A stretch of DNA of 9,014 nt from an uncultured Selenomonadaceae bacterium (GCA_905236665.1 CAJONF010000079.1:1-9014), one strand, 5' to 3'. Counted from the first letter of the stretch, positions 1 through 6,900 are shown. Notes: generated by a model from the letters alone, not told the origin. Numbers and translations are program-made.

Positions 1-447
1 AGCGATTGGGGTGTTATGAAAGCAGCGGTCGATACGCTGAAAAGTTTTTCTGTCGAAATTGAATTAACGGTTGCTTCGGCTCACAGGACACCGCAAAAAG
101 TTCACGAGTTCATTAAAAATTCTGACGCGAAAATTTTTATCGCGGCGGCTGGTATGGCGGCTCATCTTGCGGGGGTTGCGGCGAGTTTGACAATGCGACC
201 GGTTATCGGCGTGCCAATCAGTTCCGAGCTGTTTAAAGGTTTAGACTCTTTGCTTAGTACAGTGCAAATGCCGGGCGGCGTGCCTGTAGCGACAATGGCT
301 ATAAACGGTGCGAAAAATGCCGCATTGTTTGCCGTGGAAATTCTTGCTCTGACTGACGATGAACTTGCAAAAAAATTAATCTCCTACCGTGAGCACATGG
401 TAGCAGAGATTGAAATTAAAGACAAAAATATTCAGCAGAAACTTTAA
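1..447 (+). CDS. purE: PurE, N5-carboxyaminoimidazole ribonucleotide mutase (5' partial)
   Basis: PurE moves the carboxyl group of N5-CAIR to carbon 4, giving CAIR, in cytosolic de novo purine synthesis. The reading frame is open from base 1, and the residues SDWGVMKAA match the family's N-terminal (G)SDSDW segment, so the true start lies about ten codons upstream; the ATG at 16 is internal. The active-site motif SAHRTP is present near visible residues 27-32. It is followed by AAAGMAAHLAGVAAS, the counterpart of the class I AGAGGAAHLPG loop, and by MPGGVPVATMAINGAKNAALFAVEIL, the usual C-terminal helix region. The 148 visible residues fit a family length of roughly 160-170. The class I loop suggests the bacterial mutase rather than the animal-type AIR carboxylase; the partner PurK is not in view. 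It is the first visible gene of a purine operon with purA downstream. Confidence 0.95.
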   Translation, partial: SDWGVMKAAVDTLKSFSVEIELTVASAHRTPQKVHEFIKNSDAKIFIAAAGMAAHLAGVAASLTMRPVIGVPISSELFKGLDSLLSTVQMPGGVPVATMAINGAKNAALFAVEILALTDDELAKKLISYREHMVAEIEIKDKNIQQKL

Positions 448-454
448 AGGAGGG
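446..454 (+). promoter_or_regulatory. Ribosome binding site for the 118-aa gene
   Basis: AAAGGAGGG begins inside the purE stop codon and ends six bases before the ATG at 461. It fixes the start of the small gene and excludes the earlier in-frame ATG at 410. Confidence 0.8.
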
Positions 455-460
455 TTCAAT

Positions 461-817
461 ATGAATACCAGAACACATGAAATTATTCGCGAGTATATCG
501 GCGTATTGACGCACCAAGCTTTGAACCGCGAATTGATATGGAAAACTGAAGTCGGCGACATGGAATACCGCTACATTATCAAAGAGGTTTTGCCTGACGG
601 TAGAGAGGGAAAGGATTTGCTGGGCGTGTCCTATCGTATGCGTTCGGTTGACAGCGTTGATCTCACCATTAACGGCGAGACCTTCCGCACGCGCAATAAG
701 CCCATTATTGAGCGCGTGGGAATGCTCTTCCGCATTATCAATTACGAAAAGAAAGACAACGTCATTAGCGATAACACTATTCAATTCATGCGTAAATATG
801 TCAACGATAATAGATAA
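461..817 (+). CDS. Uncharacterised 118-aa protein between purE and purA
   Basis: I do not recognise this protein. The ATG at 461 is chosen because an excellent Shine-Dalgarno sequence (AAAGGAGGG, 446-454) lies six bases upstream; an in-frame ATG at 410 would overlap the end of purE and has no such site. The product is small, soluble-looking and highly charged. It has no cysteine, no signal peptide and no membrane segment. It opens with a likely helix (EIIREYIGVLTHQALNRELIW), continues with probable beta strands around residues 28-90 (EYRYIIKEVL, VDLTINGETF, VGMLFRIINY), and ends in a basic helix (IQFMRKYVNDNR). It sits 13 bases after purE and 15 bases before purA, so it is almost certainly co-transcribed with them. 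A link to purine metabolism is inferred from position only. Confidence 0.85.
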   Translation: MNTRTHEIIREYIGVLTHQALNRELIWKTEVGDMEYRYIIKEVLPDGREGKDLLGVSYRMRSVDSVDLTINGETFRTRNKPIIERVGMLFRIINYEKKDNVISDNTIQFMRKYVNDNR

Positions 818-832
818 GGAGTGACTTGCAAG

Positions 833-2116
833 ATGTCAACGGTGGTAATAAGCGGCGCGCAGTGGGGCGACGAAGGTAAAGGTAAAATCGTCGATTATTT
901 GGCGCAGCAGGCGGACACGGTTGTCAGATTTCAGGGCGGCTCTAATGCCGGTCATACAGTTTCAGTCGGCGGCGAAGAATATAAACTGCGTCTCTTGCCG
1001 TCGGGTATTTTGTACAAAGGCACGCTCTGTGTTATCGGCAATGGCGTCGTTGTCGATCCGCAGTGCTTGCTTGAAGAAATCGATAATATGCAACGGCGCG
1101 GCGTTGACACGTCGGGTATTCGCCTTTCTAATCGCGCTCATGTCGTTATGCCGTGGCACAAACTTTTTGACGAACTCAGCGAGGAACTGCGCGGCGCAAA
1201 TAAAATCGGCACTACAAAACGCGGTATCGGTCCCTGCTACATTGACAAGGACGACAGAATAGGAATTCGCGTTTGTGATTTAATCGACAGTGAAGAATTC
1301 GCCGCCAAAGTTCGCGATGTCCTTAAAGTAAAAAATTTGACACTGGAAAAAATTTATAACCACGCGCCGCTTGACGCCGAAGAAATTATCCGCGAGTATG
1401 AAATTTACGCAGAAAAAATTCGCCCGTTCGTCTGCGACACGATTACTTTGCTTAACGAAGAAATTGATTCCGGCAAAAAAATTCTGTTCGAAGGCGCGCA
1501 GGCTACCATGCTTGACATTGATTACGGCACCTATCCTTACGTCACGAGCAGTCATCCGATTAGCGGCGGCGTCGGCATTGGCGCGGGCGTTGCTCCGAAA
1601 AAAATTAACACAGTCGTTGGCGTCGTCAAAGCTTATTGTACACGCGTTGGCGAAGGTCCTTTCCCGACTGAACAACTCAACGAAATTGGCGACAAACTCC
1701 GCACCGCAGGTCACGAATTCGGAACTGTCACAGGGCGTCCGCGTAGAACCGGTTGGCTTGATGCTTGCGTAGTGAAATATGCCGGACAACTTAGCGGCAC
1801 CGATTATATGGCTGTCACGCGCCTTGATATTCTTGACGGCTTCGATGAAATTAAAATGTGTACGGCTTACAAAGTCAACGGGAAAATTATCAATGAAATT
1901 CCCGCGAGCTTGAAAGTTTTGGCGCAGGTCGAGCCTGTTTACGAAACTTTTGCCGGCTGGAAAACTGACATCAGCAAAATCCGCCGCTATGAAGACTTGC
2001 CCGCCAATGCTAAAAAATATCTTGAACGTATGGCGCAGGTCACGGGAATTGCGCTGGGCATTGTTTCTGTCGGTCCGAATAGAGATCAAACAATCGTTCT
2101 AGAAAATATTTTTTAA
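833..2116 (+). CDS. purA: Adenylosuccinate synthetase
   Basis: PurA joins IMP and aspartate using GTP to make adenylosuccinate, the first step from IMP to AMP, in the cytosol. The 427-aa product matches the family length of about 430. The N-terminal GAQWGDEGKGKIVD contains the phosphate loop and catalytic Asp13; NAGHT carries His41. Further family signatures are GTTKRGIGPCYIDK (near 125), LFEGAQATMLDIDYGTYPYVTSS (near 220), VTGRPRRTGWLDACV (GTP and aspartate binding, near 300) and the C-terminal SVGPNRDQTI. The start is ATG 833, preceded by AAGGAGTG (816-823). An in-frame GTG at 821 lies inside that Shine-Dalgarno sequence and would add MTCK, so it is unlikely. It is the last gene of the purE operon and is followed by a hairpin terminator. 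Confidence 0.98.
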   Translation: MSTVVISGAQWGDEGKGKIVDYLAQQADTVVRFQGGSNAGHTVSVGGEEYKLRLLPSGILYKGTLCVIGNGVVVDPQCLLEEIDNMQRRGVDTSGIRLSNRAHVVMPWHKLFDELSEELRGANKIGTTKRGIGPCYIDKDDRIGIRVCDLIDSEEFAAKVRDVLKVKNLTLEKIYNHAPLDAEEIIREYEIYAEKIRPFVCDTITLLNEEIDSGKKILFEGAQATMLDIDYGTYPYVTSSHPISGGVGIGAGVAPKKINTVVGVVKAYCTRVGEGPFPTEQLNEIGDKLRTAGHEFGTVTGRPRRTGWLDACVVKYAGQLSGTDYMAVTRLDILDGFDEIKMCTAYKVNGKIINEIPASLKVLAQVEPVYETFAGWKTDISKIRRYEDLPANAKKYLERMAQVTGIALGIVSVGPNRDQTIVLENIF

Positions 2117-2130
2117 ACACAGTGCATAAT

Positions 2131-2166
2131 AAAAACACCTCCTGTTAAGTTCGGGAGGTGTTTTTA
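2131..2166. terminator. Rho-independent terminator, probably bidirectional
   Basis: A perfect 12-bp stem (AAAAACACCTCC at 2131-2142 with GGAGGTGTTTTT at 2154-2165) encloses an 11-base loop. The right arm ends in five T for purA transcription, and the A-rich left arm gives a T run on the minus strand. The same hairpin can therefore stop the converging rsgA transcript about 80 bases past its stop codon. Bases 2167-2244 show no other structure that I can support. Confidence 0.9.
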
Positions 2167-2244
2167 TTCTCGCTTGAAACAAAGATTATTGTTCGTGTAG
2201 TGATTCTCACGGGAATAATCCTCTGGGTAATAAAACCGCTTTAA

Positions 2245-3126
2245 TCAATAAATTCTTTCCGCGCTGATCTCGGCAAGCAAAGTTAAATAGGATTCGTAAC
2301 GTTCGCGCAAAATTTTTCCCCGCTCAACAGCCGCTTTAACGCCGCAATCCGGCTCGTGGCTATGTGAACAACCGTTCAAAAATTTACAATCCGCCGCGAA
2401 GGGCGCGAACTCTTTAAAACAATGCCAAAGATTTTTTTTATCCAAACCCGCCTCGATTAAATCAACCGCGCTGAAACCGGGCGTGTCAACCAAAAATCCA
2501 TCGCCGAATTTTATCAACTCTGAAATGCGCGTGGTGTGCTTGCCGCGCAGAATTTTTTCACTAATCTTGCCGACCTTCAGCTTTAAATTTTTGTCAATCG
2601 CGTTAAGCAAGGAAGATTTCCCGACGCCGCTAGGTCCCGCAAAAACTGTAATTCCCGCTAACAAAATTTCTCTCAGTTCGTCGATACCTTCGCCAGTCAC
2701 AGCTGATACGCGCAAAATTTTATATAGCGGCTCGTATTCCGATAAAAAATTTTTTTCCGCCGTCAAGTCGATTTTGTTCACGCAGATTATAATTTCATCA
2801 AGCGCAGATTTTTCAGCCAGAACTAAAAATCTGTTCAAAAGTAGCGGGTGAAGTTTTGGCGCGTCAACAGCAAACGTTAAAATCACGCGGTCAACATTGG
2901 CGACGGGCGGACGGATTAAAATATTTCGGCGCGACTGAACATTTTCAATCACGCCGCTTTTATCTTTCAGCTTTGAAATTTCTACAAAATCACCGACACA
3001 GACCGCGCTACCGATTTTTTTATCGCGTTTCAGTAAGCCGCGCAGTTTGCACGGGATAAGCTCGTCTTCAACCTGCACAAAGAAAAAACTGTTGTAAAAT
3101 TTTATGACACGCCCAATTTTTTTCAT
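2245..3126 (-). CDS. rsgA: Small ribosomal subunit biogenesis GTPase RsgA
   Basis: RsgA (YloQ/YjeQ) is a circularly permuted GTPase that binds the 30S subunit and tests late 16S rRNA maturation. The 293-aa product matches the family. It has an N-terminal OB-fold (about residues 1-70). The permuted G motifs follow in order: G4 NKID (117-120), SAVTG (G5, 141-145), G1 GPSGVGKSS (164-172), the GKHTTR switch (196-200) and G3 DTPGF (214-218). The C-terminal zinc site is C247-x5-C253-x-H255-x5-C261. The start is ATG at 3126, with AAGGAAAG (3132-3139) five bases upstream. Longer in-frame starts, up to 3171, run back into pknB and lack the OB-fold pattern. Only one base separates this ATG from the pknB stop, so translation is probably coupled. 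Confidence 0.96.
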   Translation of the reverse strand: MKKIGRVIKFYNSFFFVQVEDELIPCKLRGLLKRDKKIGSAVCVGDFVEISKLKDKSGVIENVQSRRNILIRPPVANVDRVILTFAVDAPKLHPLLLNRFLVLAEKSALDEIIICVNKIDLTAEKNFLSEYEPLYKILRVSAVTGEGIDELREILLAGITVFAGPSGVGKSSLLNAIDKNLKLKVGKISEKILRGKHTTRISELIKFGDGFLVDTPGFSAVDLIEAGLDKKNLWHCFKEFAPFAADCKFLNGCSHSHEPDCGVKAAVERGKILRERYESYLTLLAEISAERIY

Positions 3127-3127
3127 A

Positions 3128-4963
3128 CTATCTTTCCTTAAATTGTTCATCGTCGCGGCTGGGTACATCATTTTGCGTTGGCTCCGGTTCAGTTGTAGGC
3201 TCAGGCTCGATTGTTAGTTCGGATTCAGGCTCGCGCTCACGTTCAGGCTCCGGCTCAGGTTGAATTTCTGCGCGGCGGGCAACGACTAAATCCACGCTCG
3301 AACCCAGTTCAACTTCTGTATCGGGCGCAGGGTATTGCGTAATGACGGTGCCTTCAGCCTGGTTACTTTCTTGCGTAGTGACGGAACCAATCGTAAGCCC
3401 GCGACCAATTATCCCGTCCTCCGCGATTGCAAGGCTAGCATTTTCTACATCGGGGACGCGGGTAACTTTTTTAGTGACTTGAACTTCCTCGACTTTCTGT
3501 TCGCCGCGTGAAACAATCAAATCAACCATTTGTCCGCGAGTAATTTTCGTGCCGGTTGTAGGATCGTGGCTAAGGACGGTGCCTGGCTCACTTGAAGAAT
3601 CTTTTTCATAAACGGAACCCAAATTCAAACCGAGCTTTTGAAGTCGTTCAATCGCCGCAGATTTTGCTAAACCAGTGAGATCGGGCATATCAATAGCCTC
3701 ACCGCCTTTGCTCACGTAGATTGTAACGAGCCTGTCACTTTTAACAGTTTTGCCAACGTCGGGATCTTGAGAGACAACTTGACCGGCAGGGACGTTTGCA
3801 TCGTAAGTTTCAGCAACGTTGACGCGCAATTTGTTATCTTCCAGAATTTGCCGCGCTAATGCCAACTGCTTACCTTTGACTTCAGGGACGGTGACGGTTT
3901 CTTCCTTAGTCCAAACTTTTCCGAATGCCGCAAAAATTCCCACGCCAAATCCCATCATCAGAACAAGAACCATCATAAACATAAAAATTTTCGATTTGTA
4001 GAAAGGTTTTTGTTCCACTTGTTTTTCTTGAATTTTTTCTTCTTGAGCGGCTTGAGTGCCTAAACCTTGGCGAATTGCGCGGCGCGGTGGAATTTCTGCT
4101 CTTGACAAAACCCGTGTAGCGTCGGGATCGCTTTTTATTGTCATTGAAAGTGCCGCTTCGACGTTTGAAAGTTCTTGCACCAATTCAAAACTCGACGGGC
4201 GAATTTCGGGACTTTTGCTCATGGCGCGGCAGACTATTGCTTCAAGCATGGGCGGGATTTGCGGGCGGTAGCGGCTAGGGGAGATTGGCTCCTCTTCAAT
4301 GTGTTTCATAGCGATTGCCACGGGATTATCACCGGTGAACGGCAACTTATTTGTCAACATTTCGTAAAGCACAATGCCCAGCGAATAAACATCAGATTTT
4401 GGAGTTATCGCGCCACCGCGGGCTTGTTCGGGCGAAAAATAATGCACCGAGCCGATAACATTTCCGCCATAAGTCAACGTGGATTCAGTGACTGCGCGGG
4501 CAATGCCAAAATCGGTTATCTTAGCATGACCGTCGTTCGTCATCAAAATATTATGCGGTTTAATATCGCAATGAACGATATTGTTTGCGTGCGCATGAGT
4601 CAAACCGTTGGCAATGTCTTTTGCTATTGAAATCGCAATTAAAATGTCAAGCGATCCCTCGTCCTGCATCTTTTTCTTTAGCGTGCTACTCTGCACATAC
4701 TCCATAACGATATAGTGATCATTGCCGGCAACGCCAACGTCGTAAATGCTGACAATGTTTGGATGGGAAAGACGCGCCGCCGCTTTTGCCTCGCGATGAA
4801 ATCTTTCTATGAACTCCACGTCCGAGCGATATTCGGCGTGAAGAATTTTTATTGCAACGGGACGAGCAAGAAGTCGATCGTGAGCTTTGTAGACTTCAGC
4901 CATGCCACCACTACCGATTTTTTCTTCCAACTCATAACGCCCGCTCAAGACTCGCTGAATCAT
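3128..4963 (-). CDS. pknB: PASTA-domain eukaryotic-like Ser/Thr protein kinase (PknB/PrkC family)
   Basis: This membrane kinase is expected to sense muropeptides or lipid II through external PASTA repeats and to phosphorylate cytosolic proteins. The 611-aa product has the following layout. The kinase domain (about 8-270) has the glycine loop IGSGGMAEV, VAIK lysine 39, catalytic HCDIKPHN with Asp133, DFG at 151-153, a Thr/Ser-rich activation loop and SPEQ in place of APE. A basic juxtamembrane linker leads to one transmembrane helix (about 326-348). Three PASTA repeats (about 357-420, 423-486, 501-564) follow, then a Glu/Pro-rich tail. HCD replaces HRD, making it a non-RD kinase. The start is ATG 4963: AAGGGG at 4972-4977 lies eight bases away, whereas the in-frame ATG at 4969 is only two bases from it. 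It lies between stp and rsgA, a common Bacillota order. Confidence 0.96.
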   Translation of the reverse strand: MIQRVLSGRYELEEKIGSGGMAEVYKAHDRLLARPVAIKILHAEYRSDVEFIERFHREAKAAARLSHPNIVSIYDVGVAGNDHYIVMEYVQSSTLKKKMQDEGSLDILIAISIAKDIANGLTHAHANNIVHCDIKPHNILMTNDGHAKITDFGIARAVTESTLTYGGNVIGSVHYFSPEQARGGAITPKSDVYSLGIVLYEMLTNKLPFTGDNPVAIAMKHIEEEPISPSRYRPQIPPMLEAIVCRAMSKSPEIRPSSFELVQELSNVEAALSMTIKSDPDATRVLSRAEIPPRRAIRQGLGTQAAQEEKIQEKQVEQKPFYKSKIFMFMMVLVLMMGFGVGIFAAFGKVWTKEETVTVPEVKGKQLALARQILEDNKLRVNVAETYDANVPAGQVVSQDPDVGKTVKSDRLVTIYVSKGGEAIDMPDLTGLAKSAAIERLQKLGLNLGSVYEKDSSSEPGTVLSHDPTTGTKITRGQMVDLIVSRGEQKVEEVQVTKKVTRVPDVENASLAIAEDGIIGRGLTIGSVTTQESNQAEGTVITQYPAPDTEVELGSSVDLVVARRAEIQPEPEPEREREPESELTIEPEPTTEPEPTQNDVPSRDDEQFKER

Positions 4964-4971
4964 TTTCATCG

Positions 4972-4977
4972 CCCCTT
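4972..4977 (-). promoter_or_regulatory. Ribosome binding site for pknB
   Basis: AAGGGG on the minus strand has proper spacing (8 bases) only to the ATG at 4963. The ATG at 4969, two codons upstream, is too close to it to be the main start. Confidence 0.6.
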
Positions 4978-4981
4978 AAGT

Positions 4982-5033
4982 CAATGCGTCGTGCGCAATG
5001 CGAAAAGCACAGTCAATAGCTCCGCGCATTGCG
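4982..5033 (-). repeat. Inverted and direct repeats in the stp-pknB gap
   Basis: In the 113-base gap between stp and pknB, CGCAATGCG (4994-5002) and CGCATTGCG (5025-5033) form a perfect 9-bp inverted repeat with a 22-base loop. A further copy, CAATGCG (4982-4988), lies nearer pknB. In the mRNA the upstream arm could pair with either downstream arm. The second pairing ends only a few bases before the pknB Shine-Dalgarno sequence. No T run follows, so this is not a standard terminator. A regulatory role is inference. Confidence 0.55.
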
Positions 5034-5076
5034 TGATAAAAATTTAATGCACAATAAAAAATTTCGCGGCACATGG

Positions 5077-5778
5077 CTAATCAACTCCTGCGACAATAAC
5101 GGAAATATTATCCTTGCCGCCGGCGGCGAGTGCGGCCTCAATTAATTCATATGCGGGATCTTCTGCGCTCATCAAAATCTCTGCAATGGTTTCGTCGTCA
5201 ACCATATTTGTCAAGCCGTCCGTGCACAGCAAAAACGCATCGCCCTTTTCCACAGAAAAATTCGCCATGTCAATATAAAGCCTGGGAATTACGCCGACTG
5301 CCTGCGTTAAAACATTTTTCATCGGGTGAAACCGCGCCTCTTGCGCCGTAATATCTCCGCGCCTGACAAGCTCTTCAACATAGGAATGATCTTCGGTTAT
5401 CTGTTGAAAATTTTTATTCCTAAGCAGATAAATTCGACTGTCGCCAACGTGCGCAAAGTAAGCGCGATAACCATCCAGCGATAAAATCGTTGCAGTCGTG
5501 CCCATGCCTTTATACTGTTCGTTTTGCCGCGCTAAGTTTAAAATATTTTCGTTCGCCAATGCAATCGTCTGAGCCAAAATTTTTTCGTCCCACGGCAAAG
5601 GAACTCTGATTAAAAAATCTCTCACTGTCTCTACAAGCATTTGGCTAGCAACTTCGCCCGCCGATGCGCCGCCCATGCCGTCCGCTACCACGAATGTTTC
5701 CGGCTCTATGACTATCAACGCGTCCTCGTTATTCTTGCGAACTTTGCCGACGTGCGTTGCTTGAAATATTTTCGCCAA
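5077..5778 (-). CDS. stp: PP2C-family Ser/Thr protein phosphatase (Stp/PrpC)
   Basis: A soluble metal-dependent (PPM) phosphatase, expected to reverse the phosphorylation made by the neighbouring PASTA kinase. The 233-aa product is close to the usual length of about 240-250. Family motifs in order are VRKNNED (Asp19), VADGMGG (metal ligand Asp33), GMGTTAT (91-97), AHVGDSRIYLLR (Asp113), TEDHS (128-132), LLCTDGL (metal ligand Asp187) and GKDNISVI (Asp223). No transmembrane segment is seen. The start codon is TTG at 5778, supported by AAGAGGTG (5786-5793) seven bases upstream and by alignment of MAKIFQATHVGKVRKNNED with the family N-terminus; the next in-frame Met is inside the DGMGG motif. It is the first gene of the operon, directly behind a strong promoter. 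Confidence 0.96.
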   Translation of the reverse strand: MAKIFQATHVGKVRKNNEDALIVIEPETFVVADGMGGASAGEVASQMLVETVRDFLIRVPLPWDEKILAQTIALANENILNLARQNEQYKGMGTTATILSLDGYRAYFAHVGDSRIYLLRNKNFQQITEDHSYVEELVRRGDITAQEARFHPMKNVLTQAVGVIPRLYIDMANFSVEKGDAFLLCTDGLTNMVDDETIAEILMSAEDPAYELIEAALAAGGKDNISVIVAGVD

Positions 5779-5785
5779 GATTTTT

Positions 5786-5793
5786 CACCTCTT
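5786..5793 (-). promoter_or_regulatory. Ribosome binding site for the TTG start of stp
   Basis: AAGAGGTG lies seven bases before TTG 5778. A strong site next to a weak start codon supports TTG as the genuine initiator. Confidence 0.75.
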
Positions 5794-5821
5794 CACCAAA
5801 TCTGACGAGTAATTTTCGTTG

Positions 5822-5850
5822 ATTGTAACAAAACATTTTCTTTCAGTCAA
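5822..5850 (-). promoter_or_regulatory. Sigma-A type promoter of the stp-pknB-rsgA operon
   Basis: On the minus strand TTGACT (-35, 5845-5850) is followed after exactly 17 bases by TACAAT (-10, 5822-5827). Each hexamer matches five of six consensus bases. Transcription should begin near 5815, giving a leader of about 36 bases before the stp start. Confidence 0.85.
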
Positions 5851-5877
5851 TATTCAGATTGCCTTCATTTTTCAACT

Positions 5878-5916
5878 AAAAAACGCGCCGCCAAAATTTT
5901 TGATGACGCGTTTCTT
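5878..5916 (-). terminator. Terminator of the deoR-family gene
   Basis: On the minus strand, AAACGCG (5907-5913) and CGCGTTT (5881-5887) form a 7-bp stem, with further interrupted pairing inside the 19-base loop. The second arm runs into TTTTTT at 5883-5878. The hairpin starts within a few bases of the regulator's stop codon. It separates the regulator from the stp promoter about 28 bases further on. Confidence 0.75.
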
Positions 5917-5917
5917 T

Positions 5918-6676
5918 TTAGTGGGTTAAAAGCCGAACATTATTCTTTTCAAAATAAGTTAAATATTTTTCGGGCGGTTGCTTGTTCATGATGATATTAT
6001 CCAAATTTTTTAAATCGCAATAAGTCATGAGCGACGCCACGTCAAGTTTCGAGTTATCGACGAGCAAAAAATTTGGGCAGGATTTTTGAACAAGCCGCTG
6101 TTTAATTTCACATTCAAGCGGGGAAGCATTTGTTGCGCCATGTTCAATGGAAATGCCCGTGCTTGCCAGAAAAATTTTCGAGAAGTTGTAAGCTTTAATG
6201 CAACTCAAAACACCGGGACCGACGAGCGCATTTGACGGCGGATAAACATTCCCGCCCGTGGCAATGACGTTTAAATTGCTGTAACGCGTCGCGTAGTTTA
6301 TGACATAAATATTTGCCGTGACAATCGTCAGCTGTTTATTGAGCAAATGCGGCATAAGGTGCATAGTCGTCGTGCCGGAATCGATATAAATAACTTCACC
6401 ATCTTTTATCAGCGCGGCGGCAATTTCAGCCACACGTTTTTTTTCGGTCACATTGCGAATTTCGCGGGCGGCAAAAGGTTCGGGCGAATTAACTTCTGTA
6501 TCTTTTAAAACTATCCCGCCGTAAACTTTTTCTATCACGCCGTCGGCATCCAATTCGGCAATATCGCGGCGGATCGTATTCTTGGAAACTTTAAAAATTT
6601 CGCACAGTTCATCAAGGGAAATAATTTGTCTTTCTTTGATAAGTTCGTGGATTTTATTTATTCTATCTGCTTTCAA
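5918..6676 (-). CDS. DeoR-family transcriptional regulator
   Basis: This is a DNA-binding repressor type that usually responds to a phosphorylated sugar. The 252-aa product has the full family layout. The N-terminal winged helix-turn-helix (about 5-60) includes RINKIHELIKERQIISLDEL and the recognition segment VSKNTIRRDIAELDADG. The C-terminal DeoRC sensor domain (about 75-230) shows YIDSGTTT, TGGNV, FLASTGIS and LLVDNSKL. The start must be TTG 6676: the family N-terminus aligns there, and a TGA stop lies three codons upstream in frame. AAAGG at 6687-6691 serves as its Shine-Dalgarno sequence. It is divergent from the alcohol dehydrogenase gene, so control of that gene and of itself is likely by analogy. 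The effector cannot be told from the sequence. Confidence 0.93.
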   Translation of the reverse strand: MKADRINKIHELIKERQIISLDELCEIFKVSKNTIRRDIAELDADGVIEKVYGGIVLKDTEVNSPEPFAAREIRNVTEKKRVAEIAAALIKDGEVIYIDSGTTTMHLMPHLLNKQLTIVTANIYVINYATRYSNLNVIATGGNVYPPSNALVGPGVLSCIKAYNFSKIFLASTGISIEHGATNASPLECEIKQRLVQKSCPNFLLVDNSKLDVASLMTYCDLKNLDNIIMNKQPPEKYLTYFEKNNVRLLTH

Positions 6677-6684
6677 TATTGCTC

Positions 6685-6794
6685 AACCTTTCAAGCTAAT
6701 TAGTAAATTTGCGATTAAAAATTTTTGATAGTAGATGTCATTATAATCTAACTTCTTAGAACTTACAAGCACTTTTTTGACAATTTGAAAGGTT
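6685..6794. repeat. Pair of 10-bp inverted repeats between the divergent genes
   Basis: AACCTTTCAA at 6685-6694 and its exact complement TTGAAAGGTT at 6785-6794 lie 100 bp apart. The first overlaps the Shine-Dalgarno region of the deoR-family gene; the second ends 21 bases upstream of the dehydrogenase -35 box. Each promoter-proximal copy reads TTGAAAGGTT towards its own gene. They are candidate regulator sites, but chance is possible because one copy contains a Shine-Dalgarno core. Confidence 0.45.
6740..6768 (-). promoter_or_regulatory. Promoter of the deoR-family gene
   Basis: On the minus strand TTGTAA (-35, 6763-6768) is followed after 17 bases by a perfect TATAAT (-10, 6740-6745). Initiation should fall near 6733, giving a leader of about 57 bases. 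The leader contains the 8-bp palindrome CTAATTAG (6696-6703). Confidence 0.75.
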
Positions 6795-6815
6795 AAAAAT
6801 TTTTTTAAATGAGTA

Positions 6816-6844
6816 TTGACTTTAGCGCAAAAATACTTTAAATT
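6816..6844 (+). promoter_or_regulatory. Promoter of the iron-dependent alcohol dehydrogenase gene
   Basis: TTGACT (6816-6821) is followed after 17 bases by TAAATT (6839-6844), a moderate -10 box. A/T tracts at 6793-6810 could act as an UP element. Transcription would start near 6851, leaving a leader of about 50 bases. Confidence 0.65.
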
Positions 6845-6900
6845 ATGCACAGAAAACAACCAACACTTTATCAAAAAATTCTTTTAGGGGAGTGAATTTT

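Noticed and set aside
821..832. GTG at 821 as the start of purA
   Set aside because: It lies within the Shine-Dalgarno sequence AAGGAGTG, and the family N-terminus begins at the ATG at 833.
6715..6804. Direct repeat TTAAAAATTTTT at 6715-6726 and 6793-6804
   Set aside because: It is simple A/T tract sequence of a kind common in this genome (AAAATTTTT occurs elsewhere in the window), so I give it no weight beyond promoter curvature.
6683..6874. A 63-codon minus-strand frame in the divergent intergenic region
   Set aside because: It covers both divergent promoters, is A/T-rich with low-complexity Lys/Leu/Ile content, and has no good ribosome binding site.
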